The position numbers were made by a program, and so were the translations under genes. The notes under the pieces were generated by a model. That model had not been told where the DNA came from, ran no database searches, and saw nothing but the letters and a program-made list of their open reading frames with translations. From Colletotrichum lupini (taxonomy: Eukaryota > Ascomycota > Sordariomycetes > Glomerellales > Glomerellaceae): DNA of 64,000 bases. The stretch covers positions 2,604,001 to 2,668,000 of the forward strand of contig NC_064675.1 in NCBI RefSeq assembly GCF_023278565.1. Reading direction: 5' to 3'. Below, piece by piece: positions 34,690-47,130 of this stretch. Every line of letters starts with the position of its first letter. Position 1 is the stretch's first letter.

Positions 34690-36142
34690 CTATGCTCTAA
34701 CAGAGTGGCCGTTGGTGCCGTTGGCACCATCAATCACCTTTCTCTTCTTCGACTCGGGAGTAGGCGGTGAGTCGGCCACGGGCTCCTGGTCCGCGGAAAC
34801 ATCCAGTCCCTGGACGACAGGGAAAGGCGTGAGAACAGAGGTGATGTCACCCCACCACTCCTCGCCGAACTGGCGGTACCAGTTGACAGTGATACGCAGG
34901 CCGTCGGCGAAGCTCGTCTTCTGGTCCCAGCCGAGCTGGCGCAGCTTGGTGCCGTCGACGGCGTAGCGGTGGTCGTTGAAGGGACGGTCGTGTGTGTACT
35001 TAACCCACTTCTTGAACTCGTCCGTCGTAGAGAAGGGGATCTTCATCTCCTTGAGGAGATGGCTGCAGAGGTCAATGTTGGAGATCTCGTCGTAGGATCC
35101 GACGTTGTAGATTTGACCCATCTGGCCCTTGTGGAGGATGGTGTCAAATGCATCGGCCGCGTCGCCAGCAAACAGGTAGCGACGGGTGGGGCTTCCGTCG
35201 CCGTGGAGGACGACAGGCTGGCCTCTGTTCAGCAAACAACTGAACTTGGGAATAATTTCTGAGCGAGTTGGTCAGCTATCATTCGATAGGTATTCAAGTA
35301 TTTTGATGACATACTCTCGGGGAACTGGTGCGGTCCGTAAACGTTGTTACTGCGCACGATGATAACGGGGAGCTTGAAGCTCTTCTGGTAGGACTGGACA
35401 AGCATCTCGGCGGCAGCCTTGGAGGCAGCATAAGGGTTCGTGGGTGCGAGGATGCTGGTCTCGAGGAGGTCGTCATCGTCATCGTTCACCTCGCCATAGA
35501 CCTCATCGGTAGAGATGTGAATGAAGCGCTTGATGTTGACGCTCTTGGCGCTCTCAAGCAGAACGTGGGTGCCGTACACGTTGGTGTGAGTGAATCCATA
35601 TGAGTTACCGAAACTCAAATCGACGTGTGATTGGGCGGCAAAGTGGAAGACGGTATCAATGTTGTACCGCTTCAGGCAGTGAAGTACTTCTGTGGGGTTG
35701 GTGATGTCGCCGTGGACAAAGGTGAAGTTTGACTTCTCATTCAGAACCCGAGTGTTGTTCAGTGATGAGCAGTAATCCAGCTTGTCGAATGAGATGATGT
35801 TGTATGCGTCGGGGTAAGTGAGAGTGAGATGACGGACGAGCCAGCATGCGCTTGAGGTATTTTGTTAGCTTGCGGTCCAACCGCAGTGCCAAGACCGCGA
35901 CTTACATGAAGCCTGCGCCGCCGGTAATCATGATGTTCTTGACATCGGGAAGAGGCTCAAACTTGGTGGTACCCTTGAGCAAGGGCGCCTCCTTCCAAAT
36001 ACCTCCATCCTGGAAGAACTTGCCGTGACCATTGCTGTAGGCTTGGATTGAGGGTTAGCAACCACGGATGGTGATAAGGGTTGATAAGGACGATTTCCAA
36101 CGTACTGCTCGGCGCGCGGTTCTGGCCGTTGAGTTGAGTCAT
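34690..36142 (-). CDS. Sugar-nucleotide 4,6-dehydratase (dTDP/UDP-glucose type)
   Basis: Four exons (36142..36106, 36041..35906, 35850..35315, 35258..34690) give 425 residues. This is an extended SDR enzyme. The NAD-binding glycine motif (ITGGAGFIA) begins near residue 46 and is split by an intron. It is followed by FDKLDYCSSLNN, VFHFAAQSHVDLS, the STDEVYGE active-site loop with the Asp/Glu needed for dehydration, and the catalytic YAASK Tyr/Lys pair. The C-terminal half binds the sugar nucleotide (NRGQPVVLHGDGSPTRRYLF). The family converts UDP- or dTDP-glucose to the 4-keto-6-deoxy sugar; in filamentous fungi the UDP enzyme opens rhamnose synthesis for wall or extracellular polymers. The partner epimerase/reductase is not in this window. 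The last ~40 residues are a hydrophilic extension with a KKRK stretch. Confidence 0.92.
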
Positions 36143-37261
36143 TTCGACGGTCGGAACGGTATCTCTGTTGTAAATTGGCGTGTCGTTTGGTTGTGTGCGT
36201 GTGAGAGAGGTTGAGGAAAGTCGTGCGGACAGGTCGGTGTCGGGAGCTCGAAGAGAGTTTAAGGTTCGGGTTCGACTGCGAGTCAGGCTTGTGCGAGGTT
36301 GAAGTACAAGTAGGGAAAGCCAGCTGGGCTTTCAAGGGAGAGAGTATGTGGCCCTAAAAGTGAGTTTAGCTGGATGCCCACACGCAAGACACGCTCATGT
36401 CGGGCAATTAATCTTACCTCAGATATGGGATATCCCTATCACGTCTAAATCGAGGCCATTGGCGATCTGTGCCCTGTTCTGTCTCACTCACACCACCCCG
36501 ACTCGCGCACAACTGAGGCAAGGGAGGCCGAACGTGGTCCGCGGTGGTTGAAGGATGGATGGTTCGTTAGTGAGAGCCAAGCGGAGTGGCTATGGCGAAT
36601 CAGTCGTATTGACAGCGCGAAAAAGTAGTGGTAGTAGCTAGTAGTGAGAAATATTGGCAGGAGCAAGTGAGTGGGCAGGACCGGCGGTGATAGGTATGAG
36701 GGAGAGAGAGAATTCAAGGAGTTCTGTCAGCCCAATTTTTTTGTGGTTAGTCGCTTGTTGTTCCGTCTCACGAGATGATGGATGCAGTAGGCTGAGATGA
36801 GCAGTGGCATGGAGGTCTGGAGGGCGAGAACTGGATACCTGCCACCTTTAAAAAGTCTGTGGCAGAGTGACAGCCAGAGTTCAGATAGCTTCGGCAAGGT
36901 GCATATGGAACCGTCGTAGGCGTTCAAATGAGATGGTGTGCGTAGGCTGTAAGAGGCATCCCAAGTTGAGGCGGTCGGTGGACAGCAGATCAGCAAGGGC
37001 CGAGATGATTGGCGTAAGCTCGACTGGGGAACGAGCATAGACGACCAGGTACAGGGCGGGTATCAGTAGCTCCAGGATAGAATCAAGTACCGGCCCGAGC
37101 TGCGGCGAGTACTTGGCAACGTGTCTCTTGACGTCTCTCCGTCTCTAATTAAGAGACTTGAGAGATAGATTCAGGTTAGTCGTACGCAGCGGGATCAGAG
37201 TAGCTTGGATCATGTATAGAGTACAGCGGAACATGTAGGTAGGTCAGCTAACTAGCTGGGT

Positions 37262-37284
37262 TCTCTCTCTCTCTCTCTCTCTCT
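37262..37284. repeat. (CT)n microsatellite
   Basis: Uninterrupted TC repeat of about 11 units in intergenic DNA. Confidence 0.9.
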
Positions 37285-40200
37285 ATCTCACTCAGATTTT
37301 GGTTAGCAGCTGTGGATGTGGCTTCCTTGCGATTACGACTGCAGCCACGGTCGTCGCTCCGATTGAGTGTGGGTGCTTGGCTGATGTTTTGGGGGCAATC
37401 TCATGGATGCCGATCTAGCCCGGTGTGGGAGAAAGTGGATGGTGCGATGGCTACTTGCTGCTGCCGGCCTGCTGCCCTCGAAGCAGGTGCTGTGGTAACT
37501 GGTGGGAAATGAACAGTTTGACCGTACTTAGGTACTAGACAAGTGCAGTATAACAAGTGCGATGAGAATGGGATCGCAATAATAGTTGTGACATCCGTAA
37601 TGTGGTACGGAGGAGCGAGACTGAGAGGTGGATGGTGGGGGTGGACACCAAGAGGGTCTTGGCTGGGAAGCAACATCTTGAAACATGACGCTTGCCTGTG
37701 TTTGCAAAGTATCTGTACTTTGCACCCGTACTCTCAACCTCTTCCATCATTCTCGATTCCTCAGTATTATACGTCAGCCACCGACCATCGCAGCAGCTTA
37801 CCTACTACCTATGCGAACAGCGAGGTATATGTGCTTGCTTTTTCCTCGAGCACCTGTGTGATTAGTGCGAACCGGGGACTTTCCAAGGGAACCCTGGCAT
37901 GGCATCCAGGCACAGGCTGCGTCCACGACAACTTTCTCAGGCTCTCCCGCCGCGGCCCCTCGCGATGTCCCAAAAACAAAATACAGCTCCAGTCTCCCGG
38001 CAGTACGCACACGGCGCAGTTTTGTCCGGAGCTTGCAGACACCCGGCCGGCAAAAGCTTGTATTTGAACGGCGTATCTAGACGTGTCAGAACGTGCGATT
38101 TCGAGTATCGATCACCGGGGGATGTGCCTTACATAATACACTCACCATAGGGAGTTCACGGATCATGTGATGATGGGATACGTACGGAAAGGCATCAAGA
38201 CTCGAGAGCCGATTGGCAGCGAGTTGAACCGGACAAGTAACGGTACGTATTTGCTTTCTGACGTCCAAGGCGACAGGTACTTTCTCGGTACCCATACCCT
38301 TACCCTCTGCTTCCCTTCCCAACACCTTTCCCTCCCAAAAACCCAATCCATACCCAGCCGGAGCCGCTCTTTTCATGAGATGCCGTGCAGCAACTTGACA
38401 GATGCAACCCCAATTTAAACGAGACTTCCCAATGGAATGGGACCCCTTCTTTCCGCGCAAGCTAATGGAAACTAGGGAGAGCGACTACGTACGTCCAAGA
38501 CACCGCTTTCCACGGGTATCATGGCGGCACGGCCGACCACGAGGCGTCGAGACTGAATAGTTTGTCAACTAGCCACAGGTAGACCAGTGCCCTGAGATTC
38601 CCAGCCCGTCCCAGTCTCAGCTGGCTTCTCAGCCGTGGCCGCCGTGGGCGGGGGACCATTCCACAAACGCCTCCAGACCGGCCGCTAGTTCCTTTTCAGC
38701 CCATTGTCTGACAATACGCTGTTTTTGCTTCTGCGCCTAGAGGGATGGGGCTCGCAACCAATCTCTTCATCACTTTCTTGGCCTCCTTACCTCCGTGGTC
38801 CTTTGGGCTCTTTTCGTTCATCAGGGAGAAAGCAGGGGTAGCAGGGGCAAATAAACAATAAAAAGAATGTCAGGGGCTAAGAAGCGCTGGAATGTCCAAC
38901 ATGCCCACGTTCAGTATGGTCTACACAGTAGAACGATTTCGCACCTGGCTCCAAGTACTTACACTTTGACTCCATCACACCGCCAAGACCTAGATGCAGC
39001 TGTCTGCTCATCGAGCTCCGTCCCCGGCCACACCTTCCAGTGAGAGTCGAGGAGCTTCGAGTTAGTCTGCGAGTAAACACGACAGCAAGAAACATGCTCG
39101 TGAACCGGCCCGTGACGGACGCCACAGATGCAGTCATCCAATGCTGTAAACATCCGATACGAGCCACTCTAGGGCCGACGTTCACGGATAGACTGACGAA
39201 TGTGTCTCCGGCTCATGATGCTCCATTGGCTGACGGACGATGGCGACAGCGGAGCGTGCTAAGCCGGCTTCTCCCACTCGCCCGGCTCCTCGAACGTGGA
39301 GCCGTGATGGGCAAAGGCAACACCAGCTCCGGCGCCAGCGGGCGCCGTCGATGCTGGGGAGGCCGGGCGCGCGTCCCTGGTGGCTTGCAATGGGCCATGT
39401 GGGGTGGCAGACGCGCAAGAATGTGGTGCTCATCTTTCCCATCCTCCCCCTCATGCCACGAATCGACCAAAGCACCATGGTAGACCACATTGCCTCAGGG
39501 TCTCTCTGGGGAATGCTGAAACGCTCGAGGATGACTTATCGGAGGGAGGAGACAATAGTAGTCAACACCAGACTGGCATGGAGTGGACGGTAGCCAGATT
39601 CCACGCAATCGCTGACATGTTCATCGCGAGGGATGTTGAGCAAGATGAGCCGACGACAGATGGCCCCCAAGTCAAGCGAGCGGCCTACGCCGTACAAGGC
39701 CAACTAATTTTGGCGTCCAAGGGAGCCGGCAAGACCATGGAACCCCCGTTCCTCCCGGCTGTGCGGACTCGACTTGCATGCTTGCGTCTTCAGATGAGAT
39801 TGGCGCAGGGGCAGTGACGATCATGGATCAGGACCATGGACGGCATTTCCAGCGACAGATGCCAGGCACTGCAGTAACTGCACGCTGCTGCCCAGCCAAA
39901 ACACATGACTTGCTGTCGGCTCGTTTCAAACCCCCCATGTCCTAGACATTTCAGAGTCTCGTCAACGGTTGGCCGCGCCAGAATTTGCGGGAAACGGTGG
40001 AGTAATCCGACAGACGAACGGCAGAAGATGCCGTTGCGTTGCGGCACATTGTATGCTGTTCATGCTGAAGGACCGCTGGAATGAGCTGCGACAGCGGCCA
40101 AGACATGGTGCATTCCTTCAGACGTCGAGAGATATTGGCGACAAGGAGTGAGGCTGGAAGTAGGCCACTTGGCAGCATTGGCGGAGGTTCGTACTGTGAC

Positions 40201-41063
40201 TCCAATGTCTCAGGGAGTAAACTTTCCAATCTAGGCGTTAATTGTTCTACTAAACTCTATCCGCGAGAATTTCTGACAGCTGGACAATTGGTTCAAGTCG
40301 ATGGAGCAAGCCGACCCAGAAGGAACCGAGCGAACCGGCGCAACCATGGGAACAGCGCCGTGTGTCCCTCAAGAGCAGCCGCCATCCCAGGGGGAAGCTC
40401 CGTCGAAACCCTCTCTGTGTCAAAGCCATTGCCCACGGTCCACACGGTGACGCGTGTGCGAATTGGATCGGATCACAGAAAGTTCACGCTGGGATGCCGG
40501 CGAGAGCAAGAGTGCAGACAATTAGACAAAGTTGGGGCGGCTGTCGGAGAGAGTTGGGCGCATATCGGGCTGTCCGTTACTTCTTGAGCTGCTCGCGGAG
40601 GATGGCTTGTCGACCTGCTTGATCAAACGACTTGATGCAGAATATGAGGCTGCGTTCGTTCTTGCTCGAAGCATCGGCACCAGGTGCAACGAGCGATCGC
40701 CGGGTGAAGAATAGTAAGATCTCGTGTTCCTATTTGCCCTAGGTGTCAAGAACACTGACGACGGGACCCGACTGGAGCGAAGCTAACGTCGAGATCGAGT
40801 GCGAGTGCGCTGCATACGGCGGGTTTGGTGCCATGCTGTGGTGTTGCAGATGTGACGGGTACGACGGGTGAAGAGAGACTTGCAGATTGTCGAGTCGGGT
40901 CTAATTGGATCTTGAGCGGGGCTGAAGCTTACGAAGTATTAGTGGCTTGGCGCTAACTTACGTGGTGTGGACCACAACATGTACTCGTACGGATACCTAC
41001 ACAATGTGCGCTACAAGACTCTGTTTTGGGGAAGAGAAGGAAAGCCACCGTGGCAGATGAGGG

Positions 41064-41066
<3 letters not shown>

Positions 41067-41094
<28 letters not shown>
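41067..41094. repeat. (GGCA)n microsatellite
   Basis: Seven tandem GGCA units, 240 bases left of the RIP-mutated element. Confidence 0.9.
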
Positions 41095-41095
<1 letters not shown>

Positions 41096-41222
41096 AAAAA
41101 GTTAGAGAGAGACAGACCAGAAAAGAAAGGGCGAGGATATTCTGCCAGCAGCTCCTGCTATCCCGCCCCCAAGTGTGGCTGCGGCAGGCCCTACCTCCGA
41201 GCCCGGAGGCCAGCTGCCCATA

Positions 41223-41284
41223 CCCACCCACTTACCTACCCACCTACCTACCCACCTACCTACCCACCTACCTACCCACCTACA
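41223..41284. repeat. 12-bp tandem repeat, CCACCTACCTAC
   Basis: About four to five copies of a pyrimidine-rich 12-mer, then a short GCCGCT trinucleotide run (41310-41333) that abuts the AT-rich block. Confidence 0.85.
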
Positions 41285-41356
41285 ACCACCACTTCGTCGA
41301 CCTCGCCGTCGCTGCCGCTGCCGCTGCCGCTAATTGAAGCTATTCTTAACGTTAAT

Positions 41357-43880
41357 ATGCCGTAAGAAGAGAATAATTACGAAGTTGACGATCTTTTTGT
41401 TTATTAGTATATAGCCGATTATAATAATTACGGCTACGTAGAGTACGACTACTTATTTTATAGCTAGCGATTCCCTACCCTATCCGATACTAAAGTAGTA
41501 CTTAACGAGGCTACTTATAAAGCTAGCTTTATAATCCGAATTATTTAATATAAGCCCTCTGCTAGGGCGTTAACTACCGTTATTTATTATTATAGTTATG
41601 GCCTGCGTTACGATTAAAAGTAGTAATATCTCGTAGAGTTAACCTATCTAAATAAGTATCGTAAATCCTTAACCTCGTTTATAGACTACTATTAGTAAAT
41701 CGCTACTAGCTTTTTAAGTAGTAATTAGCTCTTTTATCCCGTTATTAATAACTTTTATAACTACTATAACTACTTATTTAGTAATATTAACGTTTTTATA
41801 CGTTACTACTGCGCGCTACTATATAGTAAGAAGGACTAAATCGTTAATTAATAAAATAAGGGTATTTAACCTATTTAAATCCTTTCGAGCCTATAGTTAA
41901 AAAGTAGCGATTATAGTAGTATTATTGCCTACGATATATTTAATATATTAGCTACTTACCGCCGTAACGAATTAAGTAGTAGGACCCTTATTAAGTAGTT
42001 ATTTAATTAATTATACAATTTAACAAAGTATTAATACTACTTTTAATATGATGACGCGGGCTATATTACGAGCTTATTTATTATACTTACTACTACGATT
42101 TCCTTATTTTAATAATACCCGGATGTTTTATTAATAGATTTTATATATAAAATTAACTAATTTAATATGCCGTTATTTAATATTTACGGAGTAACTAACG
42201 ATAGTTATGCTTTCTAAGTTACGAGCTGCTTTTTGTTTAGTAAGAAGGAAGCTAATTACCGTTAGGCTATTAACTAGCTATTAGTATTACTCCGGGCCTA
42301 CGAAATTCCCTTTCCGTAAGTTATATATATAGATTACGAGATTGCTCTGCTTAATGCCCTCGATAATAATACCTAATTTAAAGTAGTATTATACGTACTC
42401 TGCTACTAATACGTTAATTTTAACGTACTAGCCCGGACCCGGTATTACTTCGGCCCGGTTATAAGGGACGAGACTAGCGTAGTTATATATAACCTTTATT
42501 TTTAATAATTCCTTATAAATTAGGGTAATCTCCTCCGTAGCTAATTAATAGCTATATATTATAACTAATTATTCGAATTTTAGACTACTAGGTACTTTAT
42601 AATAGTAGTTAATTACGCTATTAATACCTAGCTCAAGCCGTAGTATAAGAAACTTATATTTATTTAGGTTAACTGAATTAGGTACTTTGGTTATTTGATT
42701 ATATTAATTATTGAATCCTTATACGCGAGTATTAAAGTATAAGTCTGCTACTATATAAGCAACTTTAAAGCTGTATTTAATAAATTAGTTATTTTTTAAG
42801 TAGGTTAAGCGGCTATAATTAGCGCTTACTAGACCCGTTACTAAGCTAAGGTATTAAGTATTATTACGGGGTTATTTTAAAAAAAAGTACGTCTATATAT
42901 ATACTATGATACCCTTAAGTAACTTTTATAAGAACTTAGTACGTTAAGTAGATAGTTAAATTTAGGTTTATTAAAAAAGTTATTGAAAGAGTGCGCATAT
43001 TGCTTAATTCGAACTACTTATGGGCTACCTTATTACTACGTCTTTTAGTAGTATGTTAAGGACGGTACTTTAATATTGCTAAAAGAGATTTACTTATACT
43101 AGTTCTAGCGACGCTTAGAGCTTATTATTAGTAATAGTACTTTTATCCCCCTACTCGATCCCTTATAAGTCCGAGGTAAGGGTTACTTATAGGGTTTTAT
43201 AGCGGGTATTATAGTAGTTATAATAAGTAAGTTAAAAAAGCTAGCCGTTAATTAAAGTACCTCTTTTAAACGAGAGCCCTTTACGTTTAAATACGAGGAA
43301 GCTACTAAACGCGTAAAAGTAGTACCTATATTAGCGCCGCTACTATTAATAATACCTCTAGTACTAAGTAGGGCTACTTCTACCTAACGAGGCCTTAAGA
43401 TTATATACGATTTTAATATATACGAGCCTAGTATAGAGATATAGCGGAGGTATTAGCGGGCTGCTATTAACGAGGTAATTAACGTAGTTAACGGTAATAT
43501 AATTAATCTTATAGGGGCTCCTCGGCTACTAACGTTTATAAAGTTACGATCTTAATTAACTAGTAATTTTACGTAATTAAATATATTATAGGATCTAGCT
43601 AATGAGGATTGCGCTTATAATATTAATTTTATAATAAAAGGCAAGATAAATAGACTTATTAATAAGTACGAGGCTAAAGTAGAGTACGAGGCTAAAGTAG
43701 AGAAAGTTACTAAATTACGGGCTATAGGCTATATGGAGTAATTAATAGTTAATTAGGTAGTTAATTAAGTAGTTAATTAAGCTACTTCATTAATTATATC
43801 GAATTAGGCTAATTCGTTAATTACTATACTTTTTATTAAAATAATTTAATTGACTATAAGTTAATTAACGGCCTCTAATT
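41357..43880 (+). pseudogene. MULE transposase pseudogene, riddled with RIP stop codons
   Basis: From an ATG at 41357 a single frame can be followed for about 840 codons. It has dozens of stops, almost all TAA or TAG, and no frameshift I could detect. Recognisable MULE/FAR1-related segments are YPDVLLID with the first catalytic Asp (codon 42137), FNMPLFNIYGVTND, VIYIDYEIALLNALD with the second Asp (42332), NVLARTRYYF, a Glu in IIES (42713) aligned with the EGAHA-type third acidic residue, FKAVFNKLV, and a CxC/CxH-like region near 42990-43050 (CAYCLIRTTYGLPYYYV). Stops sit where Gln, Trp or Arg are expected, as RIP would produce. The family is best known in fungi from Hop-like elements. The gene is dead. 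Confidence 0.85.
43667..43702 (+). repeat. 18-bp perfect tandem duplication in the MULE pseudogene
   Basis: Two adjacent identical copies of an 18-mer starting TACGAGGCTAAAG (43667-43684, 43685-43702), in frame, coding YEAKVE twice. It lies in a charged, probably coiled-coil C-terminal part of the old transposase. Confidence 0.85.
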
Positions 43881-43925
43881 AGTCTAATCTATTCGAATAC
43901 TAACTACGTAGAGCCTAGCTTATGT

Positions 43926-45345
43926 ATATGCCTGAGACCGGCGGTTATGTGGCGGCCGTAGCTATACTTAGTGGCAGAATAGCGGGAGCTGTTGGCAGGA
44001 TATCCTTGCCCAAAAGAAAGGCGGTCTCCAGAAAACAGCTCCCGTCCAGTTCAAGGAACCCGTGGGCTTGCGTCCGGTTGGATTGGTGGCTTTTGATGCA
44101 GCCATCTCGATCTGCAGGTGTTTTTCCATGTCTTGGTGTAAGGGCGTTCAAGACCTTGGTGCTTGTATCCGTAGGGTACAGGAGTCGATGCCCCCCTAAA
44201 CCCGAGTCCAGGGAAACGGACCATGGTCCAAATGGCTTGCAGCCTTGTACTGGGCGTTCTCCCAGGGAAGGAAGGGCGGCGGCAGCGATGGCGTGGTGGC
44301 AGAGCAGGGTTTGGCCTCGTCTTGTTTGTTCAGATGGGATGGCTGGCTACTTTATGGTCCATGCCGCCGGATCGAGAGAGAGGAGAGCAATGCAGCCATA
44401 GCTTAACTAGCTGGTTCTCGTCACGATGGTTAAGCGTGTGCCAAGCTTTCGGAATGCAGACATTGTTTCTATGCAGTCTTGTCAGCGGTGCGCAAGTCTG
44501 TGTGGGTAAGTTGAGAGAGTGTGCGCCGCGACACAGCAACGGGAGTGCCAGAATCATCATCAATGTGTGTGATGGACGTGGAAGTCGCAAATCGCACGTC
44601 GCAAGTCCCGGTACGGGGTCGTGGGGCCCGCACCTTCCCCTGCCCTTTCCCTACGTCTCCCTCCTTCCTTCTCATCCCTCATCCCTCATCCCTGCTTTTG
44701 CTCTTGCTCTCTCTGCTTTCAGCCCGGGGTAGGTGCTGGTCACTGCCTAGTAACTATTAGTAGCTACGACTAGGGAAGGAACCTCCCAGGTAGTCTCGTA
44801 CTTTGCCCGTACTACCACCACCGAGACCCCCGCCAGCCTTTTTTGCCCTGAGTCTGACGCAAAAGAGAAAGAACGAGACCCCAAAACTGGCAGACCAGGC
44901 GGGCAAGAACGACGTACTTACTTTGGGACGCCGCCGCCTCGGACCTTCCATACGACTTTCGTTATATTTGCCCCCGTCTGTCTACTTTACTCCCCTTCCC
45001 TTCAATTCCGCGGTTGCCCTTCGGAATTCTACCAGACGAGGCGTCTCCCTTTAAAGCATTCCAACGAACCGACGACTTTGCACTCTCGACACTCCCTTGT
45101 GCGACCCGACTTCCCATGGTACACTGAAATAGGACCCCAAAGCCCTTACCTGGCGACGATCTCAATCCATCAGCACCGGCCCTCGCCTGAATTCACGCAC
45201 CGCCTCGCCGACTGCCCGCTCTTTTTTCCTTTTGCTCCCGCTCACTACCGTGGACTCGAATCTCACTCACTCACTCAGCTTGTCTGCTTTTTCTTTTCCT
45301 TCCACACCAACTACCTCGTCTCGCCATCTCTCGTCGTTGCCCACC
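43926..45345. other. Intergenic, promoter of the transporter gene
   Basis: 1.4 kb of normal-composition DNA. A frame from 43922 to 44401 is open but shows no family features. The last 150 bases before the transporter ATG are pyrimidine-rich (CT tracts), as in many fungal promoters and leaders. Confidence 0.45.
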
Positions 45346-46653
45346 ATGACTGACGACTACCGCACCGAGCGAGCGGGCTCTTCCGCCTCGTCTTCCACCG
45401 ACGCCGCGACTCTCCACGAGCTAACCAAGTTGGACCCGATGGAGGACAGCGTTCAGAACCTCAAGTCGCACGATGATGAAGAGCTGGGCACCGAGGAGGA
45501 CGAGAAGCTCTTGCCCAAGACCAATGAGAAGGAGGAGCCCCAGAAGTCTGGCATGACTTCTGCCATTATCTGGATGACCGTCAACACCTTGGCGACGATT
45601 GGAATCGTGAGTATACCACCGAAACCTGCGATTTCCCAGGAATGCGAAAATGTGCTGACAATACCTTACCCAGGTCTTCACCAACAAGGCCATCTTTTCC
45701 GACCCTCAATGGAAGCTCTGCCAGCTCACCTTTGCGAGTTTCCACTTCTTGGTCACTTTCGGCACGCTGTTCGTCCTTTCCCGGCCTACCTTCGCTTACT
45801 TTACTCCGCGCCGTGCCGCCATCCGGGACTTGCTGCCGCTTTCCGTGGCCATGTGCCTCAACGTCATCCTGCCGAATCTCTCCCTGGCCTTCTCTTCCGT
45901 GACTTTTTACCAGATTGCCCGGATCCTGCTGACGCCGACCGTCGCGCTCATGAACTATGTGCTCTATAAGGCGACACTGCCCAGGAATGCGATAATGGCG
46001 CTCATCCCGGCTTGCCTCGGAGTCGGCATGGTCTCTTACTACGACTCTCTGCCTACCAAGGACGACAAGGTCAAGACAACCTCTACCCTGGGTGTCGTCT
46101 TTGCCTTTTCTGGCATCTTTGCCTCGTCTCTCTACACCGTCTGGATCGCCAGCTACCACCGTAAGCTCCAGATGTCCAGCATGCAGCTGCTTTACAACCA
46201 GGCTCCCATCGCCTCCTTCATGCTTCTCTACGTCATTCCCTTTGTTGACACCTTCCCCGACTGGGTCAATGTTCCTGGCAACCGCTGGATCATGATTGGC
46301 ATGGTAGGTTTCCTCTGTCTTGAGTACCTTGATTCACTGTTGCTAACCGGCAACATATAGTCTGGCGCGTTTGCCTCGCTCATCAACATCTCCCAATTCT
46401 TCATCATCGCCCAGACCGGTCCTGTGTCCAGCACCGTTGTTGGTCACCTCAAGACCTGCACCATTGTTGCTCTTGGCTGGATGGTGTCAGGCAGAGCCAT
46501 TGGCGACAAGTCGGTTCTTGGTGTCTTTGTTGCCATTGGCGGCATTGTTGCGTAAGTTGTGAACAGAGCCTCTCTGCATATGAACACTAAACTAACGATT
46601 CACGCAGCTACTCTGTCGTCATGCTTCAGCACCAGCGCAACCAGCGCAAGTAG
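45346..46653 (+). CDS. Nucleotide-sugar / triose-phosphate-type transporter (SLC35/TPT)
   Basis: Four exons (45346..45606, 45674..46303, 46361..46551, 46608..46653) give 375 residues. The first ~65 residues are acidic and cytosolic. About ten membrane helices follow, starting at SAIIWMTVNTLATIGIVFTNKAIF, a typical TPT-family first helix with the N-K pair. Later markers are VTFYQIARILLTPTVALMNYVLY, GVGMVSYYD and, in the penultimate helix region, VSSTVVGHLKTCTIVALGW, the conserved TYSVVGHLK-like stretch. The family exchanges nucleotide sugars or phosphorylated sugars across Golgi/ER membranes; members of the E3/VRG4-like branch are hard to separate by eye, so the substrate is unassigned. The ATG sits in a strong CCACC context. 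Confidence 0.9.
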
Positions 46654-47130
46654 GCCATGGTCACTCACATTGGCTGAGGCTCTACGTTGACTTTATAACA
46701 TTTCGGAAACGGTTTTTCCTTTCTTTTTTGGCAGCATGGTGATCATGGGAATCAAGATGGCGTTGAGTAGATTGAGCCCGTCGGGATTAGACAGGGTCTA
46801 TTTGGGATGATACCTCTTTTACATGAACCCAAACCTATCATGGCTCGGCGTATGGGGAACACAGGCACTCGAATTCGTAGCAAGGGAAAAATAAAACACT
46901 TCCTTTATTTTCCAACCAAAACCTGACGCATCTTTATGCCTCTTTCTTTTATTGTGATACGCGACATGACATGTTTAAAAACCCAATCTACCCTTTTTTT
47001 TGAAGCCATGTAAATAACGCCGTACGGGGTACTCCCTGGCCAATAACACAATGCATCACTGTACTTGACACCCCGACATCCGCAGCGACCGAGGTGACCA
47101 AAGACCACACGGGGAAAAGAAAACCACTCT
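46654..47130. other. Convergent intergenic region
   Basis: 477 bases between convergent 3' ends. No gene or repeat is supported. Confidence 0.5.

Larger units (their letters stand above)
36143..41334. other. Gene-poor 5.2 kb interval
   Basis: Between the dehydratase start and the RIP-mutated element I find no gene with family features. Short overlapping frames are abundant because the DNA is GC-rich, but none has consistent coding character. The stretch contains a (CT)n run and, at its right end, (GGCA)n and CCACCTAC repeats listed separately. The dehydratase promoter lies in its first kilobase. Confidence 0.4.
41335..43925 (+). mobile_element. RIP-degraded Mutator-like (MULE) DNA transposon
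   Basis: Base composition switches sharply at about 41335 and returns at about 43925. Inside, TA steps dominate, CA and TG are nearly absent while CG persists, and TAA/TAG triplets abound. This is the signature of repeat-induced point mutation at CpA on both strands. Reading one plus-strand frame across the whole block gives a MULE-type transposase (see the pseudogene entry). Terminal inverted repeats and target duplications could not be recognised, so the outer limits are compositional only. Confidence 0.85.

Noticed and set aside
43922..44401. 159-codon frame just right of the MULE
   Set aside because: No family features, and overlapping frames of similar length exist; it is more likely chance in GC-rich DNA.
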